From positions 1-40,302 of the forward strand of contig NZ_JACICC010000015.1 in NCBI RefSeq assembly GCF_014195635.1: a stretch of 40,302 bases of DNA, given 5' to 3'. The notes under the pieces are model-generated. The model had not been told where the DNA came from and searched no databases. It worked only from the letters and a program-made list of their open reading frames with translations. Both the position numbers and the translations under genes were made by a program. The first letter of the stretch is position 1; every line of letters begins with the position of its first letter. Shown in pieces: positions 26,379 to 33,705 of the stretch. The DNA comes from Pseudochelatococcus contaminans. GTDB taxonomy: Bacteria > Pseudomonadota > Alphaproteobacteria > Rhizobiales > Beijerinckiaceae.

Positions 26379-26405
26379 TCGAAGGACAGTTGACACATGA
26401 CCTAA
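26379..26405 (-). repeat. Right terminal inverted repeat of the transposon
   Basis: Read from the outside (minus strand): TTAGGTCATGTGTC, three bases, TGTCCTTCGA. It mirrors the left end except for two fewer spacer bases. A further TCGAAGGACA copy sits 62 bp inside (26317-26326), and TGTCCTTT at 21053-21060 is a weaker copy on the left. Confidence 0.8.
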
Positions 26406-28112
26406 CCGATGCATCCCGCCGATGAATTTGAACGCTTCCGCGAGCTTTCGGAAAATCGCGGATGGGGCGCGGAGGAAATCGCGGCCCGGTTCGGTAAGTC
26501 CGCGCATGTGGTGAAGCAGCGGCTTCGCCTCGGCGCTGTCAGCCCCAAGCTGATTCAGGTTTACCGCGATGGCGGGCTGACCATGGACCAGTTGCAGGCG
26601 TTCGCCATCACCGACGACCACGACCGGCAGGAGCAGGTTTTTGAAAACCTGTCCCATAATCGCGAGCCGTGGATCATCCGCCGCGACCTGACCGCCTGCA
26701 ATGTGGCGGCTTCGGATCGGCGGGCGGTGTTCGTCGGCGCGGAAGTCTATACCGAGGCGGGCGGCAACATCATCCGCGACCTGTTCACCGAGGATCGCGG
26801 CGGCTTCTACGAGGATGCCGCGCTGCTGGACCGGCTTGCGCTGGACAAGCTGGAAAGGACCGCCGCCGAGGTTCAGGAGGCAGAAGGGTGGAAATGGGCT
26901 TCGGCCTATATCGACTGGCCTCACGCCCACGGCATGCGCCGCACCTATCCGCAGCCGGTGGAGCTTTCCGAGGAACAGGAAGCCGCCTACGAAGCCGCGC
27001 AGGAGGAACTTGAGCGCCTGTCAGCGGAATGGCAGGACGCAGATGCGGACCTCCCGCCCGAAGTGGATCAGCGTCTTGCGGAGCTTGAAGCCGAGATCGA
27101 GCGGATCGACGGGCTGCGCTATGCCTACGATCCAGACGAGATCACGCGAGGCGGCGTTTTCGTGGTTCTGAACCATGATGGGGAAGCCCGCATCGAGCGC
27201 GGTTTCATCCGTGCCGAGGACGAGGCCCCGGAGCCGGAGGAAGCCGAAAGCGCAGACGGCGGCACCATCATCGACGGGGTGCGCGTCAACGCCGATGGCG
27301 AAATCATCGGGGAAGACGGCGAATATGACGAGGACGGGAACCACGTTTCCGCGCTCGACGCCGAGGACGAGGAAGCGGAGGAAGACGGCAAGCCCCTGTC
27401 GGACTCGCTCATCCGCGACCTGACCGCCCATCGCACCCTTGCCTTGCGTCTCGCCCTTGGCGAGCAGCCGGACATGGCCTTGATCGCCGTTATCCATGCC
27501 CTTGCCGCGCAGACCTTCTATCGCGGTGGAGGGGATGCCCACGCCCTCGAAATCCGCCCGATCAGCGCCAGCCTTGGCGGACATGCGGACGGCATCGAGG
27601 ACACGGCGGCGGCGAAGGCGCTGGCGGATCGTCATGCCGGATGGGCGGCGGACATGCCCCGCGACGTGGCCGATCTTTGGGGCTTCATCGCCGGTCTGGA
27701 CCATGCCAGCGTCATGGCGCTGTTCGCCCATTGCGCCGCGCAGACCGTCAACGCCCTCAAGCTGCCATGGGAGCAGAACAAGCGTCACGCCCATGCAACG
27801 GCGGACAGGTTGGCGACGGCGGTTGCGCTCGACATGACGGCGCATTGGACGCCGACCGTTCGGGCCTATTTCGGGCGCGTCACCAAGGCCCATATCCTTG
27901 ACGCCGTGCGGGAGGCGCTTGGCGACGAGGCGGCGGAACGCATCGCGGACAAGAAGAAGCCGGAAATGGCGGAAGCGGCTGAACAGCTTCTGGCCGGAAC
28001 CGGCTGGCTCCCGCCGATCCTGCGCACCGAGCGGCCCGCATGGCTGGCGGTGGACGAGCAGCCGGAAGCTCCCGCCATGGAGGACGAGCCTTTCGCCGTG
28101 GCGGCGGAATGA
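26406..28112 (+). pseudogene. ParB-like gene, 3' part
   Basis: Continues the ParB-like protein from codon 125: PMHPADEFERFRELSENRG, then the helix-turn-helix EEIAARFGKSAHVVKQRLRLG and TMDQLQAFAITDDHDRQ, typical of KorB/ParB DNA-binding domains. A long acidic region (DEAPEPEEAESADG, DAEDEEAEEDGK) and a C-terminal domain follow. An in-frame ATG at 26409 could allow expression of a 567-residue C-terminal fragment with the helix-turn-helix but without the ParB N-terminal domain; no good ribosome-binding site precedes it. Such a fragment might still bind DNA. Confidence 0.85.
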
Positions 28113-28118
28113 AGGATG

Positions 28119-28193
28119 GGCCGGGATCGCATCAGCGGTCCCGGCCTGCCACCCGGAAAAATCCGGCCGCGCGGCTTCCCCGCGCGGCCGGAT
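28119..28193 (+). terminator. Two strong hairpins after the parB-like gene
   Basis: GGCCGGGA pairs with TCCCGGCC (about 28120-28147). Then a 14-bp stem, 28161-28174 against 28180-28193 with loop CTTCC, follows. Neither is followed by a T-run, so they may act as mRNA-stabilising or rho-aided ends and not as classical terminators. Confidence 0.45.
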
Positions 28194-28293
28194 GACCTCG
28201 ACAGAACAGGAACACATCGGCACATATCGGAACGTGCAGCGGCCATCATGGCGATTGCACGAAAGGCGGTGCCGTCAGCAAAGGTGAAACATC

Positions 28294-28710
28294 ATGGTCG
28301 CCGTCATGTTCATGAGCGTTGCGCTGGTCGTGCTTCTCTGCGTCCTCGCCTACAATCTCGCCGTCTATGCGCTGCCCTTTTTCGTAGGACTGGCCGCGGC
28401 ACAATTCGCCTACGAGACCGGCGCTGGCCTGATCGGTGCGGGACTCGTCGGCCTGTTCTCGGCGGGTGCCGCCTTTGGCATTCTGGCCGGGCTGTTCGAG
28501 ACGATCCGTTCGCCTGTCATCCGCCTGATCGTCGCGCTGATCTTCGCAGCGCCCGCCGCCGTCGCGGGCTATGCTCTGGTCTATGGCGTCACCAAGGAAG
28601 CCGTCCCGTCCGACATCTGGCGGCAAATCTTCTGTATCGCTGGCGGCGGATTCGTCGGCTTCTCTGCCTTGGCGCGGCTGGTTAACGGTGTCGGCCAGCC
28701 CGCGAGATAA
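28294..28710 (+). CDS. Small integral membrane protein, unknown function
   Basis: 138 residues with about four hydrophobic helices: 5-25 (VMFMSVALVVLLCVLAYNLA), about 42-65, about 75-98 and about 115-130. No enzymatic motif is visible. Similar small membrane proteins commonly sit downstream of the parB-like gene in trb-type ICEs, but I do not know a function. An AAGGTGAAACATC sequence precedes ATG 28294. Confidence 0.7.
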   Translation: MVAVMFMSVALVVLLCVLAYNLAVYALPFFVGLAAAQFAYETGAGLIGAGLVGLFSAGAAFGILAGLFETIRSPVIRLIVALIFAAPAAVAGYALVYGVTKEAVPSDIWRQIFCIAGGGFVGFSALARLVNGVGQPAR

Positions 28711-28750
28711 GGGCTTGGAACCGACTGGCAGACCAAGGCGACGGCCAATC

Positions 28751-28779
28751 TTGACATGATAAGGAATATTCCTTACATT
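28751..28779 (+). promoter_or_regulatory. Promoter with embedded palindromic operator for prlF-yhaV
   Basis: TTGACA (28751-28756), exactly 17 bases, TACATT (28774-28779): a near-consensus sigma-70 promoter. The spacer contains the perfect 16-bp palindrome TAAGGAATATTCCTTA (28760-28775), which reaches into the -10. Placement between -35 and -10 is ideal for autorepression by the PrlF-YhaV complex. Confidence 0.75.
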
Positions 28780-28807
28780 CCACTCGACCGATTTATGGAG
28801 GCCCGCC

Positions 28808-29143
28808 ATGGGAGCGCTGCTGAAAGAAGAAAGCACCATCACCGCCAAGGGACAGACCACCGTGCCGAAGTCCGTTCGGCAGGCGCTGGGCGTTGACTAT
28901 GGTGGACGCATTGCCTTTCTCATTGATGAGCAGCATCGCGTCTATGTCCAGAAGGCCGAGATTGAAGAAACCGCCGATCCCGTGATCGATCGCTTTCTCG
29001 AATTTCTCGCGCGGGACATGGCGAAGCACCCCGAGAAGTCTGTTCTTCCGTTCCCGCAATCCTTGCTCGACCGGGCTGTTACCCTGACGGCGGGCATGAC
29101 GGTCGATCTCGATGCCGAGATCAAGGGGGACGTTTCGATCTGA
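28808..29143 (+). CDS. prlF: PrlF-like antitoxin (AbrB/SpoVT domain)
   Basis: 111 residues. The N-terminal swapped-hairpin domain reads STITAKGQTTVPKSVRQALGV, the AbrB/MazE-type DNA-binding signature, and the C-terminal half matches PrlF (SohA) antitoxins in length. It neutralises YhaV and represses its own promoter, where a palindrome is visible. It ends one base before the toxin start codon at 29145. Confidence 0.85.
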   Translation: MGALLKEESTITAKGQTTVPKSVRQALGVDYGGRIAFLIDEQHRVYVQKAEIEETADPVIDRFLEFLARDMAKHPEKSVLPFPQSLLDRAVTLTAGMTVDLDAEIKGDVSI

Positions 29144-29144
29144 C

Positions 29145-29636
29145 ATGCCGACGATCAATGGCTGGACGGTCCTCGCACACCCTCTCTTTCTCGATCAGTG
29201 GGAAAAGCTGATCGAGGCGGTCGACGCGCTCAAGGCGAAGAAACCGGACGATTATCAGAAATCCGCCGACGCCAAGTTGCTTGCGTCCTTGGTCCAGCTC
29301 GTCACCGTCAATGTGCCATCGGACCCGACAGCATCCATCTATCGGCAAGGCGCGACTCTTGGCGATGACCGCAAGCACTGGTTTCGCGCCAAGTTCGGCA
29401 ATGGTCGTTTCCGGCTCTTTTTCCGCTACAGCAGCACCAGCAAGGTCATCATCTTCGCCTGGGTGAACGACGAAAACAGCTTGCGGACCTACGGCTCCAA
29501 AACGGATGCCTATAAGGTCTTCAAGGGGATGCTGGATGACGGCAATCCCCCCGACGATTGGGACGCGCTGCACAAAGAGGCTTCCGACGCCAAGGCCGTT
29601 GCACGGCTGGAAAAAGCCTCGCCCCCGAATCCATGA
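29145..29636 (+). CDS. yhaV: YhaV-family toxin (RNase)
   Basis: 163 residues from ATG 29145; an upstream extension of the frame overlaps prlF and is not needed. Typical YhaV segments are NGWTVLAHPLFLDQWEKLI, KHWFRAKFGNGRFRLFFRY, VIIFAWVNDENSLRTYGSK and a DAYKVFKGMLDDGNPP end. YhaV is a ribosome-dependent mRNA interferase of RelE-like fold. With prlF it forms a type II addiction module that would stabilise the ICE. The length is full and the core motifs are intact. Confidence 0.88.
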   Translation: MPTINGWTVLAHPLFLDQWEKLIEAVDALKAKKPDDYQKSADAKLLASLVQLVTVNVPSDPTASIYRQGATLGDDRKHWFRAKFGNGRFRLFFRYSSTSKVIIFAWVNDENSLRTYGSKTDAYKVFKGMLDDGNPPDDWDALHKEASDAKAVARLEKASPPNP

Positions 29637-29838
29637 CGAATGCTGTTGAACGTCACAGAATTGGGCGTTGCCCTCCGGGCCGGGCTTTCGGCTGCGCCGG
29701 AACCACGCCAAGGGCGCGTTTCCGCCATTCGGCTTCAATCCCATAACGCAAGGGGTGGCGGCGGACATTTCGCGGGAAGCTCCCATCCGGTTGGTGAGGC
29801 GGTCTCGGGAGCCGGTCACTGTCGCCACGGCAGCCCCA

Positions 29839-30121
29839 TGATGACGTTAGGCTTTCCGTCCGCTTCGACGGGCGGGGCGGATCAGCGCCAGAAAGCTCGG
29901 ATCATCCGCTTGGCGAGGGAGTGCGTGTCGCCCCGCAAACGGTTTTCCGGCCACACCGAGCACGCCAGCACCGGCGAAGGTCAGACGAAGCCGTGCCCGC
30001 CGACGCCCCGTTGGTATCATACGAACTTGGCCTTGACGTTGAGGGTCAGGGTGGAAAGGACCGCACCCAAGGCGACCGGCGCAGCGTCCCCGATCCCGGC
30101 GAGGCGCAGGACGGCCGCCAT
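29839..30121 (-). pseudogene. Decayed, inverted second copy of the DUF736 gene
   Basis: The minus strand begins MAAVLRLAGIGDAAPVALG and reaches [11 protein letters not shown], then stops. The 32 bases 30021-30052 are the exact reverse complement of 30461-30492 in the intact DUF736 gene. Downstream, similarity continues in broken frames (GATGATCCGAGCTT and GGACGGAAAG are shared) to about 29839. The leader before its ATG also resembles that of the intact gene. The two copies are thus a head-to-head inverted duplication, one of them dead. The 200 bp between yhaV and this remnant show nothing recognisable. Confidence 0.65.
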
Positions 30122-30397
30122 TGCCGTATTCCCGCGATTTCCTGAAACGGGCGCTCCATTCGCGTCCTCGATTGGCACGGTCTGACCGAAGACCGGCTTC
30201 GCCTCGCTCGTCTTCCCGCAACGTCCGTCGCCAACTTTTTTCCGCCGCCTTCGGCTTTGCATCGCGAACCAAAAAAGCCGTCGTCGGCCGCCTTCCACGT
30301 TGTTCCAGCCCCGAGGGGTGCGGGGCCGATCGTCCCCGGTCTCACGACCACCATCGAGGTCGCAATGGTGCGGCCCGACAGGAAAAGGAATACGACA

Positions 30398-30715
30398 ATG
30401 GCGACCATCGGCACCTTCACCCAGAACGAGAACGGCGCGGGCTTCACCGGCGCGGTCAAGACCCTGACCCTCAACGTCAAGGCCAAGTTCGTCCTCAGCG
30501 AGGCCGACAGCGAGCGCGGCCCCGACTTCCGCATCTTCGCCGGCGCTACCGAGTTCGGCGCGGCCTGGAGGAAGACCGCCCGCGAGACACAGCGCGAATA
30601 CCTCTCCGTCAAGCTGGACGATCCGAGCTTCCCCGCACCGATCTACGCCAGCCTGGTCGAAGCCGAGGACGGAAAGTCCCACAACCTCATCTGGTCCCGC
30701 CGCAACGGCGACTAA
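30398..30715 (+). CDS. DUF736 family protein
   Basis: 105 residues, full length: [65 protein letters not shown] and a C-terminal LIWSR. DUF736 proteins are small beta-rich proteins found almost only on alphaproteobacterial plasmids and ICEs beside parB/repA/trb genes; the role is unknown. GGAAAAGGA precedes the ATG, and a strong rho-independent terminator follows 18 bp after the stop. Confidence 0.88.
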   Translation: MATIGTFTQNENGAGFTGAVKTLTLNVKAKFVLSEADSERGPDFRIFAGATEFGAAWRKTARETQREYLSVKLDDPSFPAPIYASLVEAEDGKSHNLIWSRRNGD

Positions 30716-30733
30716 GACCGGCCCCCCGGAATT

Positions 30734-30763
30734 GCCCCGCTCAACCGAGCGGGGCTTCTTTTT
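30734..30763 (+). terminator. Rho-independent terminator after DUF736
   Basis: Nine-base stem GCCCCGCTC / GAGCGGGGC with loop AACC, followed by TTCTTTTT. Confidence 0.9.
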
Positions 30764-30793
30764 GCTCATCTCCGCCGTCTTTCAGGAAACAAG

Positions 30794-30912
30794 GAGATCA
30801 GGATACACGGCTTTCCGGTTTTCAGGATTTGCGTATCCCGATTGGATCTTCTCCCCGTCCTCCGCTTTGCTCTGGCCGGGCGGATTGCTTGGGGGCGCTG
30901 CCCCCTGGCTTC
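30794..30912 (+). repeat. Third, truncated copy of the structured leader (copy C)
   Basis: About 120 bp matching the first part of leaders A and B, including the CTCCGCTTTGCTCTGGCCGG segment and the hairpin GGGGGC-GCT-GCCCCC. It breaks off at CTGGC just after the hairpin, before the 17-bp pairing region and the final stem. It precedes no rightward gene; the LysR gene after it reads leftward. It is probably a duplication remnant, and could act as a transcription end for either side. Confidence 0.65.
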
Positions 30913-30945
30913 GCCATGAACAAAGGAGAATGGCCCGCTTGGGGC

Positions 30946-31902
30946 TCAGCCATCCGGTTGGCGAAGTACCAGGCTCGCAAGAGCCAGCAGGTTGCGGAGA
31001 GGCTGACTCTGATTTCGCGGCGACCACACGGCCGAAAAGGGGATGGTTTCCGGCTCGTCGCGGATCGGCAGAAAGGCGACATTGGCGGTGTTCGCCGCAG
31101 CGCCTTCCTCGACGAAAATCGAGACGCCATGCCCGGCCGCGATCATCGACAGCAGCGCGCTACGTCCGACATCGACGCGGCGGATTGTTGGCGTCGGCCA
31201 TTTTCCGGCCGAGCGCAGCACGATCAGATCGTGGACCTGCGGGCCGGTGCCGCCATGGCGGACAAGGAAGGTTTCACCCGCAAGCTGCCGCCATTCGACA
31301 TCCTGCATTGCGGTCAATGCATGCCCTGCCGGCAACGCCACCATCAGGCGGTCGCGCCAGATCACGCGGGAATTTAGATCGGGGATTTCGTGGGTGCGGG
31401 CCATGAAAGCGAGATCGAGCCTGCTTTCGCGCACCATGAGTTGCGCGTCGCGCGCGGTGCCTTCGGTGATGTGCAGGCCGACGCCCGGATGGTCGGCGTG
31501 GAAGCGCTCCAGCAGCCGGTCGAGGCAGCAGCCGGGCGTGAGCGCATGGAGGCCGATGCGAAGCTCTCCGTCCTCGCCGCGCCCCTGCATCCCGGCGGTC
31601 TGGATGGCGCGATCAAGGATGCCGATGGCGTCTTCGACCTGATCGACGAAACGGCGTCCGGCTTCGGTAAGGCGTACCCCGCGCGTGTTGCGGTCGAAGA
31701 GAATGATGCCAAGGTCTTTCTCTAGTGTCTTGATCCGAGTGCTGACGCTCGACTGGCTGACGCCGAGCGCCAGGGCGGCGCGGTGAAAGCTGAGATACTC
31801 GGCAACCGCGAGAGTTTGAATCAATGCGGTCATAGGAATACGCCCGCGAAGCAATGTGGTTGGTTGAGTCGAATCGGTGCTCTTGTGAATCCGTCTCCTC
31901 AT
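30946..31902 (-). CDS. LysR-family regulator, copy B (paralogue of 13.2-14.2 kb)
   Basis: 318 residues from ATG 31902 (the frame opens at 31962). The LysR helix-turn-helix is RAALALGVSQSSVSTRIKTLE with LFDRNTRGVRLTEAG. The effector domain shares long stretches with copy A, such as RESRLDLAFMA-THEI and VDVGRSALLSMIAAGHGVS. The MRRR-HK-QPTT extension shared with copy A supports the chosen start. It lies downstream of clpP on the same strand with a 67-bp gap. Having two related LysR genes flanking the transposon and ICE core suggests duplication or recruitment of a regulator that often accompanies trb genes. Confidence 0.85.
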   Translation of the reverse strand: MRRRIHKSTDSTQPTTLLRGRIPMTALIQTLAVAEYLSFHRAALALGVSQSSVSTRIKTLEKDLGIILFDRNTRGVRLTEAGRRFVDQVEDAIGILDRAIQTAGMQGRGEDGELRIGLHALTPGCCLDRLLERFHADHPGVGLHITEGTARDAQLMVRESRLDLAFMARTHEIPDLNSRVIWRDRLMVALPAGHALTAMQDVEWRQLAGETFLVRHGGTGPQVHDLIVLRSAGKWPTPTIRRVDVGRSALLSMIAAGHGVSIFVEEGAAANTANVAFLPIRDEPETIPFSAVWSPRNQSQPLRNLLALASLVLRQPDG

Positions 31903-31969
31903 CGCCCATACTTCGGTCAGGAAGTGACGGTTATCGCGTCGGCTGCCGCGCGAGTTCCCCAACGCGCGG

Positions 31970-32593
31970 TCATGCGGTGATTTCTGGTGCTGAAACGATG
32001 TCGCGTTCCGTCAGGATGCGATCAATCAGACCCCATTCAAGCGCTTCCTCAGCGGTCATAAAGCGGTCGCGGTCCATCCCTTGCTCAAAATCCTCATAGG
32101 AGCGTTTGCAATGTTGGGCATAGAGTCGGGTCATGCGCTGCTTGGTTTTCAGGATTTCTTCGGCATGGATCAGCATGTCCGATGCCTGTCCTTGGAAGCC
32201 GCCTGACGGTTGATGAATGAGAATGCTGGCGTTCGGTAATGCGGCGCGCTCGCCGGGTTGGCCTGCCATAAGCAGGAAAGACCCCATTGAGCGGGCTGTT
32301 CCCATGCAGAGCGTATGAACCGGTGCTCGGATGTATCGCATGGTGTCATACATGGCGAGGCCGCTGGTGACGACGCCACCGGGGGAATTGATATAGAGTT
32401 GAATCGGCCTTTTGGGATTCTCGGCTTCCAGGAACAGCAACTGCGCGCAGACGAGCGCGGAAACGGTGTCGTTGACCTCGCCGTTCAGGAAAATGATCCT
32501 CTCGCGGAGAAGACGGGAATAGATGTCGAAAGAGCGTTCTCCACGGCTGGATTGCTCGATGACCATAGGGACGAGTTGCATCGCTTCGCGCAT
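31970..32593 (-). CDS. clpP: ClpP-type serine protease subunit (accessory copy)
   Basis: 207 residues, full length for ClpP. The fold motifs are intact: [20 protein letters not shown], nucleophile Ser102 in [11 protein letters not shown], His127 in [12 protein letters not shown] and Asp176 in MDRDRFMT. ClpP forms a tetradecameric barrel fed by ClpA/ClpX. The usual GQAASMG motif is altered to GTARSMG, and no Clp ATPase or trigger-factor gene is adjacent, so it is an accessory paralogue carried on mobile DNA and not the chromosomal clpP. An AGGAG site lies seven bases before the ATG. Confidence 0.88.
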   Translation of the reverse strand: MREAMQLVPMVIEQSSRGERSFDIYSRLLRERIIFLNGEVNDTVSALVCAQLLFLEAENPKRPIQLYINSPGGVVTSGLAMYDTMRYIRAPVHTLCMGTARSMGSFLLMAGQPGERAALPNASILIHQPSGGFQGQASDMLIHAEEILKTKQRMTRLYAQHCKRSYEDFEQGMDRDRFMTAEEALEWGLIDRILTERDIVSAPEITA

Positions 32594-32638
32594 GGGCGAA
32601 CTCCTGTAGGTTAGGATTTAAGGTGGCTGGCTAAAGCG

Positions 32639-32998
32639 TCAGGCAGCCAGCATCATCAACGACGCATTGCTGTTCGCCGCTGGCGGAATCTTCGGAGCCA
32701 GCCTCGTATCAGTCAGACCGTGAACGATCCTGAGTATCGTGCCGCCGTTGGCGTCGGGCCTGACCTGAAATGTAACGATGCTCATAAGGAAGGGCGGCTC
32801 ATCGTCCCGCATCCTGTAGCTGACTTCCTCGCCCGGTGCCGTGGAGATCGGCGCGGCATCCGCCAGTTCCTGCCCGGGCAGCCATTTATCCCGAAAGGCG
32901 GGAATACTGATCGCCCGCCAGACTTTTTCCGGAGGAGCGTCGAGTTCGCATTCAAGCACCAGATCTTTTTCCTGCCTTTCGGCCTCCGTCTCGCTCAT
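32639..32998 (-). CDS. SRPBCC/AHSA1-domain protein, partner of ArsR regulator
   Basis: 119 residues: DLVLECELDAPPEKVWRAIS and FRDKWLPG open the START-like fold, with YRMRDDEPPFLMSIVTFQV in the middle. This is the AHSA1-like group usually encoded with an ArsR-type repressor. The start overlaps the upstream arsR stop (ATGA), so the pair is translationally coupled. It probably binds a hydrophobic ligand; the function is unproven. It is somewhat shorter than many family members (about 140-160), and the final helix region LAPKIPPAANSNASLMMLAA is short. Confidence 0.78.
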   Translation of the reverse strand: MSETEAERQEKDLVLECELDAPPEKVWRAISIPAFRDKWLPGQELADAAPISTAPGEEVSYRMRDDEPPFLMSIVTFQVRPDANGGTILRIVHGLTDTRLAPKIPPAANSNASLMMLAA

Positions 32999-33309
32999 TG
33001 GTCCATGTCCTTTAGTAAAGCCTTCAACGCATCAATCCGGGCTGGCCAGTAAGCCCGATACTTCGCCAGCCACCCGGCTATCAGCGCGAGGCCGTCTGGA
33101 TCGACCTCGTAGTTCACGAAGCGCCCCCGCCGTTCTTCGCGGACCAGCCGCGCACTGCGCAGGACGGAAAGGTGCTGGGACATGGCCGGTTGGCTGATGT
33201 CCATGCCGTCACGCAGAGCGCTGGCGTTCATGCTGCCGCTCGCCAGCTTCTCGAAGATCGCGCGGCGAGTCGGGTCGGCCAGAGCTTTGAAAATCTCGTT
33301 CTCGATCAT
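32995..33309 (-). CDS. ArsR/SmtB-family transcriptional repressor
   Basis: 104 residues from ATG 33309 (MIENEIFKALADPTRRAIFEKL); the frame opens at 33327. The winged helix-turn-helix is MDISQPAMSQHLSVLRSARLV with RRGRFVNYEVD. The metal-binding ELCVCDL motif of classic ArsR/SmtB is absent, so a non-metal ligand is likely, as in other ArsR-SRPBCC pairs. It heads the leftward cluster arsR, SRPBCC, clpP, lysR, and is divergent from the DUF932 leader. Confidence 0.85.
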   Translation of the reverse strand: MIENEIFKALADPTRRAIFEKLASGSMNASALRDGMDISQPAMSQHLSVLRSARLVREERRGRFVNYEVDPDGLALIAGWLAKYRAYWPARIDALKALLKDMDQ

Positions 33310-33380
33310 ACCAACAGATAAGCACAAACTTATCTGATTCGCAACGCTTCATCTCGTTACTGCTGAATTTTCCGCAAATA

Positions 33381-33697
33381 GGGAGATCAGGAAACACATC
33401 TCTCCAGCTTTCAGGTTTTGCGTATCCTGATCGGATCTTCTCCCCGGCCTCCGCTTTGCTCCGGCCGGGCGGTTTGCTTGGGGGCGCTGCCCCCTGGCGC
33501 GGCACAAGGGCGGCCGGGCGGTATCCCCAGCCTTCCGCGCGGGTATGTGCTTCCGCACCTTCGTCATGACTTCGATCCGCTTCGTGCAGGCCGGGTGATC
33601 CCCCTCCGCCCGTCCGCCCTTGCGCCTTGCACCCCCCGGTCTCGGCGACGGCCAGGGTTGCAGCGCAGCGCTGCGCTCCAACCCAGACCCATAAGGA
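33381..33697 (+). ncRNA. Structured leader, copy B, upstream of DUF932
   Basis: Nearly identical to leader A over about 250 bp, especially from the GGGGGC-GCT-GCCCCC hairpin to the terminal stem. The terminal stem GGGTTG-C-AGCGCAGC / GCTGCGCT-C-CAACCC (33655-33684) is base-for-base the same and ends 21 bp before the DUF932 start codon. The 17-bp long-range pairing seen in copy A has one mismatch here. Similarity between the copies stops at the ribosome-binding region, so the conserved unit is non-coding. It lies between the divergent arsR and DUF932 genes and must include or follow the DUF932 promoter. Confidence 0.5.
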
Positions 33698-33705
33698 TCA
33701 AGATC

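Larger units (their letters stand above)
20816..26405 (+). mobile_element. Tn554-like transposon with three tyrosine recombinases
   Basis: A 5590-bp element inserted in the parB-like gene. It begins TTAGGTCATGTGTC and ends with the reverse complement of the same 14 bases; a second shared block TGTCCTTCGA follows 3-5 bp inside. Removal restores the ParB frame exactly, with no target duplication, as in the Tn554 family. Four overlapping rightward genes encode three different tyrosine recombinases and a DUF6262 (TnpC-like) protein. Tn554 itself has two recombinases plus TnpC, whereas RIT elements have three recombinases; this element combines both features. No passenger gene was recognised. Confidence 0.85.

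Noticed and set aside
26390-26413. Outward TTGACA at the right transposon end as a promoter for the parB 3' fragment
   Set aside because: No acceptable -10 sequence follows at 16-18 bp; the hexamer is part of the terminal repeat.
27021-28223. 400-codon minus-strand frame opposite the parB-like 3' part
   Set aside because: Antisense shadow; the plus strand carries the ParB helix-turn-helix and continues the interrupted gene exactly.
30017-30769. 250-codon minus-strand open frame across the DUF736 region
   Set aside because: It is the antisense of the intact DUF736 gene and its leader fused to the decayed inverted copy. The composition is that of a GC-rich shadow frame; only the last 34 codons are gene-derived.
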